Source of the DNA: Macrocystis pyrifera
Taxonomy: Eukaryota > Sar > Phaeophyceae > Laminariales > Laminariaceae
Assembly (NCBI GenBank): GCA_031763025.1
Contig: JASSKH010000046.1
Span: 1-64,000, forward strand
Reading direction: 5' to 3'
Length of the DNA stretch: 64,000 nt
Both the position numbers and the translations under genes were made by a program. Below the pieces are notes generated by a model. The model saw only the letters and a program-made list of their open reading frames with translations. It was not told where the DNA came from and ran no database searches. This document shows, piece by piece, positions 51,600 to 63,119 of the stretch. Position 1 is the first letter of the stretch. Every line of letters starts with the position of its first letter.

Positions 51600-52770
51600 C
51601 ACGGTAGGTTAGAGAGGGGGAGGCAGCTACTGTTTTCCGTGGCTTCTCGCCTCCGCTCTACTATATTCTCACCCGGAAATCATCTGCTTTCACTGACAAC
51701 GAACGTTTCAATGTTTTCCCTGCGACATGAGTCGCCCCGTGACCGCTGTACCTACTGCTGCTTAGGCATTCCACGAAAAATCGTCGTGCCAACAAATCGA
51801 AGGGGATTCTGGCGATATTGTGCTATCGGTTGTTTGCCATCCGTCAGTGGGCGGCATCATGAGTCAGTTCCAACGTCGATTACTCACATACTAATTCCTA
51901 GAATATTGTGCGGTAGTTGCTCTCAGCCGAAGGGCCAAGCCAGTCAGAAATTTCTGCATCCCTAGTATTAAACAGGTTTATATCCCTTTTTTCAGCCATT
52001 CAGAATCACCAATCGACCGAGTGATCACTCAATTTTCTTTAGGATCTTGAAACGTTTTTGTGATTTGAGGGTTCACGATGTATGAACGAGAACCGCCATG
52101 AGACAGCCAAAACCGATTTGAATGAGGGACGACGGAAGCGTATGCCCGAGCCAGTGGCTTGAACGCGGCAGTGAAAACTACGAATCGCCAGCAGTACAGC
52201 ACGCAGCACCACCATTCCGCGTGGATTTTGTAAATATTAGCCGGCCAGACGCGCGTGATTGCACCGGCCAAGCTCGTCAGCGGTGGTAGGTGTTTTTTCT
52301 TGAAACCAACTGTTGTACGCACAGCATGCGAAACAGCACTACACTAAGGAAATACCGGTACTACCCTGAGGCCGAGAGTAAGCTGTTTGGACTCAAACGT
52401 TCGTGTATGATATGTTGCACGGGGAAGCGTGTCAACCCTTTTAGCACAGCAGCCCCGATATGGGATTAAACTAGATAAATTTCGGGTGATTTGACCCCAC
52501 AACGGGACCACAACAGTAAATAAAGGGTCAAGGTAAAGGGTAGAGCATCTATTAATACAACAGTGTTTTCAAGGCTACTGGCGTAACGAACTCTACATAT
52601 ACCCGAGTAAAAAAAACGATTTTCAGATAATACCGTACGCTAAGCCCAATACACAGCCAAATGGGCTTGCAAGTAATAACATGCCGGGCAATGGGCATCG
52701 GACGATGCAAACAAATTGAGTTCATAAACCGCGCGCTTGAAGAGTCTCGTCGGTGGGGAACTTGTAGACC
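51600..52770. other. No gene recognised
   Basis: Unique-looking DNA; open frames up to 123 codons without recognisable features. Confidence 0.35.
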
Positions 52771-52772
52771 CT

Positions 52773-52832
52773 GCTTTACTTTACTTTACTTTACTTTACT
52801 TTACTTGACTTGACTTTACTTTACTGTACTAT
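52773..52832 (+). repeat. (TTTAC)n microsatellite
   Basis: TTTAC pentamers with TTGAC variants, followed by decayed TACTATAC-type sequence to about 52970 including (ATAAT)n at 52921-52950. Confidence 0.9.
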
Positions 52833-53271
52833 ACTATTCCATGCTATGATGTACTACATGACTACACTGTATTTTACGTCAAATTACTATCCTACCTTTG
52901 GGTATACTATATTACACATTATTATAATATAATATAATATAATATAATGTTATACTATATTATATTATTCCACACTATACCCGAGTAAAAACCCAACCGT
53001 AGCACAGGGGTGGGTTTAATATCTCCGAGCATGGCTAGTACCAGGTACGTATGGAGGTACACGCAGAAGAGAACAGTCTCGAGGTTTGGACGAAACCTAC
53101 GCAATAAAACCATGGCATACATGTTCACTAAACCCTGTGCAGTACACACCCTGTCATTCACTCAATCACGGTAACAGTTCTGATCGCCAGTACAAGACCA
53201 CCACATCAACCCAGAATTCACCATGTATTCTCGACCAGACTGATAACAATTCGTCATTGTGCCGCTACTGC

Positions 53272-53388
53272 TATTACGGGGTCCATAGTTGATAGGACCT
53301 ACGGTATTAATAAAAACCTATGTATTTACCTATTTTTACTACAGTAACAATGCTTAGTCCCATTTACTATGTTCCCCCGTAATAATAC
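53272..53388. mobile_element. MITE copy
   Basis: TATTACGGGGTCCATAGTTG at the left and TACTATGTTCCCCCGTAATA at the right flank a core with an ACAGTAA insertion. Confidence 0.88.
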
Positions 53389-53489
53389 TAGTTGCTACTC
53401 CGTTAAAAGCCCTGGTACAGGGGTACGGGTTGCACTATACAGGGCAAACCAACAAGCAAACCTATCGCATCTCGCGCAGATCAGACAGA

Positions 53490-53740
53490 TCATTATCTAT
53501 CTATCTACAGTTGTAAAGCATCTAGTTCCTTGCCTGCCTTTGTGCGAGGCTGTGCAGAATGAATCTCCGTAGTTAATATCCCTCCCAGGAAACATGTACT
53601 ATTGAGGTCGTGCAGAGTGGATTATACCGTTTCCACCCTGAAACATGAATGAGCTGGAGTCACCAGACCACACAAAGTCAGTGGGATAAAATATCCGCCA
53701 TGGAACATCTACTGTAGACGATTTCCGTGGGAAACGACGG
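53490..53740. repeat. GATC-rich dispersed repeat (copy 3, diverged)
   Basis: ATTATCTATCTATCTACAG, AGCATCTAGTTCCTTGCCTG and GCGAGGCTGTGCAGAATGAA match the order at 21480-21580. Confidence 0.5.
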
Positions 53741-54505
53741 TCTGTCTGGCGTGTGACACATTTCCCACTGAATCCCTTGCGTCACCCATCATATTATCAT
53801 CTGCGAGTGGGTTTGATTGCGTGTTGGGTTCCTTAGCGTACAACGAAAGCGCCTCACGGGAGAGGAGACTCGGGATAGTAAATACTGGTTACAAGTGCTG
53901 CGCTTACTGTAGAGCGCCTCCTATAGCCCACGCTATGAGTTTTTCGTTGAGTTTTTTTCGCTTTCGGCTGCAACCGGGGACCGGGGATAGGTCTCACCAA
54001 ATTTCCCGTCACAAACAGCGTTTTAAACCACTCGAGTCCGAATCAGAACCAGCCATGCTTTTAGTTTTTGCTTGCCGTACAAACATTGCTCTGGCGGTGC
54101 GTACTGTAGTGGTCCTTCAACAGTGCCGCTATGCCCAAGCCAAACAAACCTGGCACTTTGGCGGCAACCGGCACTACCCCGCACACACACTTGTTCATCG
54201 GGTTTCATCTGTAGTACCAAGCGAAACGAACTTATTTACAGGCGCTATAGCGGGCGGCCGGCCCTACTGGACTGGCACGATAGAGGGACTCCACCACTAC
54301 TACTGTACTACTTTACTACTGTTGTGTATCGTGAAACAAGCATAACGTACCAGGTGCCATGGTGAACGCGTATATATTGTATGGAGACCGCGAATATTCA
54401 GGGCAGTCACGCAGCCTACGGTGGTAGTGGCTCTGAGGGGCTGAAAAAATGGGACCCAAACGTAACCCTCTCACCTAGGCATGGCATGGGGGATAATATT
54501 TGCGA

Positions 54506-54775
54506 ATGATATGTTACCCAGAAAGTAGATTTACGGTACAATCAAACGACGCAAATGGGGATGTCGGGTCTGAATACACACAGGCAGTCTTGTCGAGGAT
54601 TGAAGAAGACAACTCGACGAGAAGGCTGCTTTCAATTCCAAACCCCTTGCCGAGCATATATTCCCCCACGGAAAGCCAACCGAACAATGATGTTGAGAGG
54701 TTGCGTGAGGCTGTAGAGAGACACCGTCCGCCTCTCCCGCCCAACGTCCATAGAATAGTCCAACCGCCAGCTTAA
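54506..54775 (+). CDS. Unknown open frame, 89 codons, possible coding fragment
   Basis: The ATG frame reads YTQAVLSRIEEDNSTRRLLS and ERLREAVERHRPPLPPNVHR. Charged amphipathic composition and a Pro-rich end are more protein-like than surrounding frames. No family, splice context or neighbour supports it. Confidence 0.22.
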   Translation: MICYPESRFTVQSNDANGDVGSEYTQAVLSRIEEDNSTRRLLSIPNPLPSIYSPTESQPNNDVERLREAVERHRPPLPPNVHRIVQPPA

Positions 54776-55171
54776 GGTCCGCTTCGTGACTCGTACTGCG
54801 AAAAGGGTGAGATGGCTAATTTTTGGCCAAAAATAAACGTAAGACCGACCCAGCTCCTCGACTGAGAAACTATATAACCACTACCACTCTGTCCCGAAAT
54901 ATAGGGATCATTTAAATACCAATATTTAATAAAAATAACCCCTAAAATTAGGGACGGAGGGATACCGTTTTGCAGTACGTAGTTGTATTTCGTGAGATAC
55001 CTGGGCCACGGTGGAGGGTTGAGGCTCACTGACGCATACTACGATACAGGGGTTTGCTTTGTTGTCTTGAGGCGACCACTCACACGAGCAGCTCTTAGAA
55101 TGTAAATGTGCCACCCCATGAGCACTCCCAAAGCTCCTTAGTACCACGAGAGTAAATATCGAAAAAAAAAA

Positions 55172-55244
55172 CTGATGGTTTATTAATATCTATTTTTACT
55201 GACAATGTATGATCCTATTTACTACCATGTCCCCCCCGTAATAT
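55172..55244. mobile_element. MITE right half
   Basis: ATCTATTTTTACTGACAATG, GATCCTATTTACTACCATG and CCCCCCCGTAATATG. The left arm is missing. Confidence 0.75.
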
Positions 55245-55542
55245 GATAGGCTTGGGGATTGGCCGTCGGGTTGTGCAACTATTTTTCACTTTCCTCTACG
55301 TCGGTTTCGGATGAGAGGCACATATCTCGTACCTGGTATATATTATAATCAAGAGAGGTGCTCATCTGTTATAATCGCTATATACCCCAGCCGCAGTACA
55401 CCTGAAAATAAAGGAAAAGAAAACGCCGGCTACGATACGTCGGGAGGAGGGGCGCCTGAATTTTTCTCGGACGCTCCTCATACGAAAGAGGCCTATATAA
55501 TTACCCATGTCAAATCCAGACACTGACTGGCCTTAAAAAAAA

Positions 55543-55562
55543 AACACACACACACACACACT
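55543..55562 (+). repeat. (CA)n microsatellite
   Basis: ACACACAC tract of ~18 bases following an A9 run. Confidence 0.85.
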
Positions 55563-57110
55563 TACCTTGACGAACCTTCCCATGGCCTATACGCAGCTGT
55601 ACCGATAAAAAATATTAGAAACAATCGCCATGTTGGATACTATCGTTCTCTAGCTGAGAACCGCCATCAGTCAGAAGAAATGTTTTCGCCGCCCCTGTCG
55701 TAAAATGCCTCTTTACATGATGGGGCATTCCTTAGTGACCGCAACGAGCCCTGTCGGCCATATAAATATTTCATCCCAAAAATGACTACCCCTATATGGG
55801 TAGAACGCCTCTCAGGACTCAAACTCCAGTATTGCCCCTATCTCATTAAAGCAGAGTTTTAGGAAACCTAGTTTCTTAGCAGTCTAAAGCAAGTGTAGAA
55901 CGCATGTAGGCGTAACATCTGATTTCAGGTTTTTATTTTCCGAGAAAATAGGCGGACCGGTATGGTCATGTGAAGCCCGGTCGGTCAGCTTTGTTTCGGC
56001 CATAATAGCCGACCTCTATCGCAGCACGCGTCCAGAACGTTCAACTCCTACGCTACTGCTGTAGCGCGGTACTACAGCAAGTCATACCACTTTAGAAGCG
56101 GCACCTGCTGATATCTGCCTACGTTGGGAGCTCTTGGAAAAAGAAATCAATCATGTTAGACTCATCCCGTGGACGGTTCGTACGATTGCACGTTTTGGGT
56201 ACATATCATCTGACCAGTTGAGCATGAGCAACCACTGGATAGTATGGTACTTTTTGCTAGAACCATGGTATATACATTAAGTTTTACATTATTAATAGAA
56301 TCCGACTCAAGTTGCGACGCCTCTGGGAGTGAGTTTGATTTGCTTACAGGAACATGTCGCTGCCCTATGCGTGCAGACTCTGTTTTTGCTGCAATAGAAG
56401 CAACACTATCCACAAAAGAGCAGCATGATTAGTGCCAAGCATCCCGCAACGCTGGGACGAGTTCTAGGGTCATTTCGGTAACACCTGCAGAAACATTGTT
56501 CGAAAGTACGGTAGCACAACATTCTTTACAATACGAGTAAGTAAGACTAATTCCACGGTAGGAGCTGCACGTCTGAGGTCAATATGGTCTAACCGGCTGC
56601 GATAATGAAGGGGAAAAGAAACTCGGTTACGATAGTATGACACTTTCACGACGTTGCGTATTTGTTTCAAGCTTAACTCACGGAAAAACTGATCGATGAA
56701 GGAATTTTTGTGTTTTAGCGCCCCCGAGAGCGAGAGGAAACCTCTGTCCACACTTATTTATCACGTTTTCAGTGTACCGGTTCGAATCCGGTTCGTTTCT
56801 TTCACCTTAGTCGGGCCTGTCTCTGACCGTGCCTTCATCAAACTATGGCTTACTCCGAGGATGTAGGCACCTGAGGATGAAGGAGTTTTGTGAACCAAGC
56901 TCCTTCGAAGTCAAGTTTGGAGTGCTTTATACTGCGCTCCCCATGCGAAGAGCTCATATACGCACAAGGCAATGACTCCCTATGACCGTGTCGTATTGCT
57001 CCGTGACGCTACCTGCTGTTCGTTTTGCTCATACCGGTCAGCAACATATCATCAAAGTAGTAGAGAAACTCGTCAACGCTGCCCTACCGTTGTCCTAACA
57101 CCGTTTAATC
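55563..57110. other. No gene recognised; orphan Pol III B-box-like arm at 56776-56792
   Basis: Only short frames are seen. ACCGG-TTCGAAT-CCGGT forms a perfect tRNA-type T arm, but no D arm, anticodon arm or acceptor pairing can be built upstream, so it is not called a tRNA. Confidence 0.4.
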
Positions 57111-57128
57111 TTGCTACCAACAGCAACC

Positions 57129-57714
57129 ATGCGGCAGGCTCGTATAGGTCAAGCGTGGCTCCTGCTCTCGGCGATAGCCTGCGCCTCCATCACCGCCGAA
57201 GCCTACGACGGGCTTACGGTCACCGAGGACGACATAACCTTCAAGATCGACTTGTTTGATGATCTCATCAACCCCTTTAGAGTCTCATTTACCCTGGATG
57301 GCATTCACTCGGCATACAAGTTTGACGAAACGGGGCGCATCGTGTCGCTCAAGGTCGGCACCACGAGGTACTTCTTCTCCACGGAGGGTGCAGAGGCTGA
57401 CGAGGACACGGCTGGCTCGGATTCCCGGGAAGGAGAAAGCGGGGCTCGGATGCTCGTTTCCACGAAGCGAGGAAAAACGCCTCGCAAGAGTGCTGCCTTC
57501 CATCGCCGTCGACTCTGGCTCGAGTGCACCGACTGTGAGGAGACCGTGGACACGCTGTGCAGCGTGAGCCTAAACGACGTGTGCTTCGTTCGGGACAACC
57601 TTCTGGAACTTTTCTCAGAAGATGGACAGGCTTCGCTGAACGCGATGTGCGACTCGTTTGGAGCGGCATGCGAGCAGTCCGCGGCCGAGATCTGCGAAGG
57701 CTTTTGCATCGAAG
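57129..57714 (+). CDS. Secreted cysteine-rich protein, first exon
   Basis: The start ATG at 57129 has a good context (CAACCATGC). Residues 1-25 form a signal peptide (basic MRQAR, hydrophobic AWLLLSAIACA, cleavage after TAEA). Residues ~26-90 are acidic (TVTEDDITFKIDLFDDLINP; GIHSAYKFDETGRIVSLKVG), then an acidic low-complexity part and a basic RRR step. Residues ~128-195 hold a cysteine-rich module with C-x2-C (CTDC) and further Cys in DTLCSVSLNDVCF, NAMCDSFGAAC and EICEGFC. The exon ends in phase 1 at donor GTGAGG (57715). Function is unknown. The signal peptide and disulphide-type cysteines indicate an extracellular or cell-wall protein. Confidence 0.75.
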
Positions 57715-57914
57715 GTGAGGTTCGCGCCGCCCTACATGGTAGGGCAATGTCACGGTATAGGGATTGAACATTTGAGCCGCCAACGGTTTCGCAGTGCGGG
57801 AGGTCCCCGGTTGAGGACTTTACTACCCGGACCCAAATTGTGAGCCCCTGACATAGAAACTGGTTTACATCTTGGATTGCTTTCAATAAAAGCTACGACA
57901 TTGATGCATCCATT

Positions 57915-58085
57915 TCAAGACCACCCGGTGACAAGCTTCAATGACGTGGCCTTGTCGATTGCATGGCATATAGTTTACTACCTAGAAAAAGTCCCGTACT
58001 AGCTCTACGTAGTGCGTTGCCCGTGACAGACCGATTTGCTTGGTCTTTAATGTGCTGTGGCCTTAACCCGGATGGTGTAACAATC
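57915..58085. repeat. Dispersed repeat shared with 6570-6745
   Basis: TTTCAAGACCACCCGGTGAC, CCCGTGACAGACCGATTTGC and GGTCTTTAATGTGCTGTGGC correspond in order to the copy at 6570-6745. It is within the intron of the secreted-protein gene. Confidence 0.55.
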
Positions 58086-58454
58086 GGTACACCACTGGAA
58101 TATCACACCAATCCAGAGTCATTCACCGTTTGATTTCAGCCCCAACTCGAGTAATTCATCGATGCTGTTCAGCCAGCCATGCCCTCTTCGTATATCAACA
58201 TATGTACGTACGCGGGATGCCACCGAGAAAACAGAGCGCGGTATGGTCCAGACACAAAGGCAACTCAACGAGTGGTCCGAAAAGAAGCCGGCTGTGCCAC
58301 ATGAGAGGGTTAGTAGCACGTACTTGTTCCCAGTCGTCTCCCCGCTTAAGCAGCCCAACCAAAAGCACCTTATATTCTATAAACGTATATACTGGGTCCG
58401 ATGCACAATGTTTAGCAGAGGACACGTGCTACAACACGTCGCCTGCTAAAAAAA

Positions 58455-58830
58455 CGTGTTTCCTGAACGACGGGGCTTCTTAACCCAAAATCGTCGGAAT
58501 GCCCACAAAATGACGTGTTTGCCATGCGAATATCCATCGGTTCGCACTTTCGTTTTTGGTGTGAAGTCAGTTTTGGGGTATCACAGAGATATACAAAACA
58601 AATGGTGCACCTCCACTATAGCTTGCGTAGTTAGGGTAGCTTAGGGATCGACAACCAAATGCAACGATAGGGGATGCGTGTTGAGGAGCTCGTCATGTAT
58701 ACTTGACACACGAGCCGACCTCCTACTAAAAAACATGAAGGTGATGACGCGACGATATTGGTAGCACATTTCAGCTAGAATGGTTTCTGAATGACCTGGG
58801 CTCCTTAACCTCAAATCGTCGGAAAGCCAA
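58455..58830 (+). repeat. Two copies of a short dispersed repeat
   Basis: Copies at about 58460-58510 and 58780-58830 share the GGGGCTTCTTAACC/AAATCGTCGGAA block with 37985-38040. A GAGGAGCTC motif lies between them at 58683. Confidence 0.55.
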
Positions 58831-60152
58831 TCTCGTTTCGAAACATGATCTAAGTTTGTTTATACTTGGGCCAGGAAATTATTCATCGGGATGCAATTTG
58901 ACTTTTGATGAGGTCCGTTTTCGAGTGACGTGTAGAGCTGTTCGAATGAGGAGCCTCAGAATGTTCTTGGTGAACCTCTATCGAAGAAAGCATCTGAAAC
59001 CCGATCACCGTACAGGCACACAACGAACAAGATGTAAAACATAAGGAAAGGGTGTTCTGACGATACTGGACGCATTCCACCGTACGGGTTGCCCGTTTCG
59101 GTCAAAACCGCTTTAGCCGGCTGCTCTCCTCAAGCGAGCAACTACGCGTCTTATGAGAGGTATTCTACAGTAGTACTTTTGTTTCGGGACAAGCGCGAAG
59201 TACGTTTGGTCAGTTTGCCTCGAACAAGTTTCTTTAAAGTCATATCTGGGTCGACCAGACGATGAGCTAGTTCTTTATGTGAGAAAATATCAGAAAATAA
59301 GGGACCACCCCTACAAGCCAGTGCTCATTGGGGTACGAGGGTTCCCTCAGATAGGGAGGCCACGGCAGTCAAAAATAGTGTAGCCAAGAACGGCTACAGA
59401 CCTCTATCGCAGCACACACGTCTAACCTTATGTGATGACTAGTGTAAACAATATAGGCACCGGGCGCAACGATGTTGGGCATTCGAGAGTAGCCATGGTT
59501 GAGGACCTTCATCACGGTAACACGTGTTTTGGGCCGTACTATAATCAAGTGGAAGCCCTTCTGTAAAACGGGTTAACGTGAGCGCCTGGGCGGAACGGTG
59601 CCTTCGGATCCAACCTGCACATTTATTTCTTGTTTTCCCCGCTGCGCACCTTGCAGCCAACGTGGATGTGTATCGGACTTCGCGTACACGCGTTCGCAGC
59701 ACCTTTTGTCGGGTGAGAGTTCCTGCACGTTGCGCATGGGGGTCAATCCGAACTTCCTATTCGTGTGCCATTCAGAGCCACTGCACGCCGAGTGACTAAT
59801 CTAGTCCTTTACAATTTTGAGCTTTTCAAACGTATCGGTTTTCGCGATATATGCACCGCCCTGGGTTGTAATTACGCTTGAGCCAACAATATCAGACTCG
59901 GTTCTATGTTCAGTGAGGCACGGAGCTAGTCGCCCGAATGGGTGTAGAGCCCTCCCCCCTACTGCAGGCTATACGTGATGTGTTGATATCCGTAGCGAGT
60001 GGGTTCAAATCATTTTCCCCGTAGCACCTGTCAGATAATCAATGGGTTGGTAGACACTTTAAATCCCCCCGAGCAGAATTTGTTTTTTTAAGTGAGGACA
60101 TGATACGACGTGTTTCGTAGTTTCTCCAGAGCCGTGCACGTAATAGCTGCAG

Positions 60153-60512
60153 TAGTAGAGAGGTCCCTGCAAATCAATTTACCTGAAACCGTCACCCCTC
60201 CCACCCGCGTATGTTACCCGTCGTGTTATTTGCCGTTACCGAACAACTTCACGGGACGAGTGTTCACAGTCACCCCAGCGCCGACACTCGAGCCGGCTCC
60301 CGAACCAACCCCGGAACCCACTGCAGAACCAACTCCGGGACCGACTGTGGAACCGATCCCCGCACCGACTGCCGAACCGACCCCCGAACCGACCGTCGAA
60401 CTCACCCCCGAACCAACCCTGGAACCGACTGCGGAACCGACCCCATTCCCCACGGCCGAGCCAACTCTTCAACCGACACCGGCACCAACGCCTGCTCCCA
60501 CGATAGGCACAG
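60153..60512 (+). CDS. Secreted protein, Pro-Thr-rich exon (probable continuation)
   Basis: An acceptor at 60151-60152 (GCTGCAG) or 60157-60158 would continue phase 1 from the exon ending 57714, giving ERSLQINLPETVTPP, VCYPSCYLPLPNN and then ~24 repeats of the type EPTPEPTAEPT/APTPAPT. Such Pro-Thr-Glu repeats are typical of extended O-glycosylated linkers in secreted algal proteins. The exon ends at donor GTGAAT (60513), again phase 1, or alternatively runs to the TAG at 60518-60520. No further exon was found. The 2.4-kb intron is inferred; the two exons could belong to separate genes. Confidence 0.6.
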
Positions 60513-61727
60513 GTGAATAGAATGGTCATGGCAGCTCATTCTAAATGTGTGAAGAGACGCTTGCTACTGTAGGGGGTAGCGCGGTTTGGAAACGAAAGCT
60601 GCGTCTGGCTGACCGGGCTCCGTAGCCGAACCACTACTCACTACCCTTCATCGTATACTTCAGGGGTGTCGCGCTTTTGCTGTCGGCTTTGTCAGACGAC
60701 GGGCGGCATTCTTGAGTATCTACACCATTAAGGGCTGGGGTCCCAGGTTCGGGAAAAAACCACGCAATAATAACAAGTTTGTCACCACAACAGGACTGCG
60801 TTACTAAAATGGTTGATCATCTATTTTTCGCGCGGTGACTGGTGCTACGGTCTAGGTGGGTCACGTCTAGCTGCTGTATTCCCCTCCAATCAGAGTCGTT
60901 CGGCCCGATTGACTTGCCCAGTTTATGTGCAGTCACATAAGCTTGTAGGCGTTCCGTGGTCACCATCCACACGCCCCGCCATGGAACCTTTTGCTACTTC
61001 GTGCGTGTGTGCCAAACAAGGACATATTGTTTCTAAGCCCAATGTTTGAGTAAGGTACCGAGCCACCAGTGTCAGTGGCGGCGAAATGACTGCAGAAACA
61101 TGGGGTTAACCCTCCCCTCCCGCACGTAGCACGAGCCCGACACGTGCCGCCGTAGGCGTATTTGCTACTCCGGCGACAAAACAATTGTTTTTCCCCTTCA
61201 TGTTTTTTCTCGAGTGAGAGGTGCAAAGCCACGCGCAGCCCGACCGGTGTAGACCCGGTCGTGAAAAGGGGTCAGGGGTACCCCCCCCCCCGCCCCATAC
61301 CGTAGACGCAACCGCCATAGGGTTATTGCTCATTGTGTTACCCTTCCAGTATTCTCAAATCTCGGCTTTGGATGAAAGCACCAACGATAACAGTAAAAAA
61401 GGTGCTCAAACGAGGAGTCTCTCCAAACCAAACGACTATACGCTCCCCCTCCTTCCGCGAATACCCTCCCGACGCGTGCTACACCTTAGGGACGCACCTA
61501 TTGTTTTCGAGGCTGGTGTCTAGAGGAGGTGTTAAACCTCGCCCGAAACCGTAACTTAACAAACATGAAAATTCCATCCGAAGGGCCACGGCATTGTTCT
61601 GGTCATTTGTAAGCACATCCGAATGGTGTTTCACCAATATCGGGTAGTAACTCAATTGCGTCAGAAACAAATTAGGTTACAAGTATCCCCCCTATCGCAG
61701 CGCGCTACCCCCCACCCGTCTGTACCG

Positions 61728-61812
61728 CCCGCTCCCCACTCCGTCTCGGGAGGGATGCATGATAATGGTCAAATGACTAAGGCAAGAACGAATAAGTACG
61801 CCCCCGCCCCCT
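61728..61812 (+). mobile_element. LINE 3' tail fragment
   Basis: CCCACTCCGTCTCGGGAGGG, TAATGGTCAAATGACTAAGG and GAATAAGTACGCCCCC match the LINE 3' end, with an internal loss. Confidence 0.6.
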
Positions 61813-61964
61813 CTCCTTCCCCCCCTCATCCGCCCGTCCGTCCGAGCGTCTGCGTTCCGGTCCTTCCCCTCCCTCCTTATGCAATAATTTCCCGTTGCGT
61901 TTGATCGTTTGATTAGGTTTCAAGTATTTTCCCTTGAGTCCACCCCCCCCGACTCCCACCTTTT

Positions 61965-62036
61965 GCTCCGCCTCGAAAGAAATACGTTGTCAACGATCGA
62001 AGGGCTACGTCGAGCAGTACATGATTTCACCCCCTC
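61965..62036 (+). mobile_element. LINE 3' tail fragment, diverged
   Basis: GCTCCGCCTCGAAAGAAATA, GTTGTCAACGATCGAAGGGC and GTACATGATTTCACCCC. It is directly followed by a SINE copy. Confidence 0.5.
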
Positions 62037-62084
62037 CTCTTCTGTGATTCCCCTCTTCCCCTTCTTTGTATACATTCGTTTTGA

Positions 62085-62390
62085 GTAGTTACATAGTACT
62101 CCCATTTCTGTCTCTGGAAGCGGCTACACCGGAAATGAAATTAATTCATTGAAGCTATCATCCATACGCAAGTTTGCCTCACAAGCGGTTCCTTGTAGGA
62201 TGCAGGTCATCCTTCATGTGACTCGCCGGACACCTCACGGCGCTTCGCGCTTGGTGCAAGCAATGTAGGTCTGGTCGGTGAAAACCCGATATGCTCCGTC
62301 CCAGCATTTTAGGGATGCGAGGGTCTACGGTCATATGACTGCGGATATGTATGAGATCGGGTACATCTCTCCTGTCGAGTGCACCCCCCC
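62085..62390 (+). mobile_element. SINE-like element, 5' truncated
   Basis: GTAGTTACATAGTACTCCCA to GATGCGAGGGTCTACGGTCA and the terminal C7 are collinear with 13990-14295. Confidence 0.75.
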
Positions 62391-62464
62391 TCCCTGTCCT
62401 CTGTCCCGAGTATATACATATTTCTTCATCCCTTCCGAACTTTGTTTATTTTGACTTCCCACTG

Positions 62465-62571
62465 TCTGGTCGGTGAAAAACGGACGTGCTCCTTCTAAGG
62501 GCAGTGGTAGATGAACGGTTCTATGTTCAAACCACCACGACCATGCATGATAATGAGTACCCCCCCCCCCC
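62465..62571 (+). mobile_element. SINE 3'-end fragment with C tail
   Basis: TCTGGTCGGTGAAAAACGGA to CATGCATGATAATGAGTACC then C11. Its tail is the head of the next element. Confidence 0.6.
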
Positions 62572-63106
62572 ATATACCTGATATATACAGGTTGGGTTGG
62601 CGTCGGTTGGAGACGACGCCGTAAAACATGCCTCTCACTACGTGAGCTGGACAGCCAGGGTACCGTTTTTTTGTCTTTTTTTTGGCGGTTACCACGGCTG
62701 GCGGTCAAGTTAAATCATTTTTGTGCGGGGAGAGCCTTCCCTCCACACAAGGGTGATGATCGTATCACGTAGTGTCTACACGGTGAGGCACCCATGAGGC
62801 AGGCACATAGCAAACCCATTGCTGTCTCTGGTACTGGCCACACCAGAAATTTAATCTGTTCATTGATGCTGTCATCCATATGCAAGAACATCCGCCTCTA
62901 TAGCGGTTCTTAGTAGGATGCAACTTACCCTTCATGCGACTCACCCAAAACCTCACGGTGCTTCGCACTTGGTGCAGGCAATGTCTGCCTGGTCGGTGAA
63001 AACCCGACGTGCTCCGTCTCGGCACTGCAGGGATGCGAGGGTCTATGGTCATACGACTACGGCTGTGCATGATAATAAGTACACCTCTCCCCCCCCCCGC
63101 CCTCCC
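62560..63106 (+). mobile_element. Full-length SINE-like element (copy 3)
   Basis: C run, ATATACCTGATATATACAGG, TTGGCGTCGGTTGGAGACGA, CTCACTACGTGAGCTGG hairpin, then collinear with 13735-14295 to GATAATAAGTACACCTCTCC. Confidence 0.8.
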
Positions 63107-63119
63107 CGGCTCATGTGCC

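Noticed and set aside
56776..56792. Perfect tRNA-like T arm (GGTTCGAATCC B box)
   Set aside because: No D arm, anticodon stem or acceptor stem can be folded upstream and no A box is present at normal distance, so no tRNA is called.
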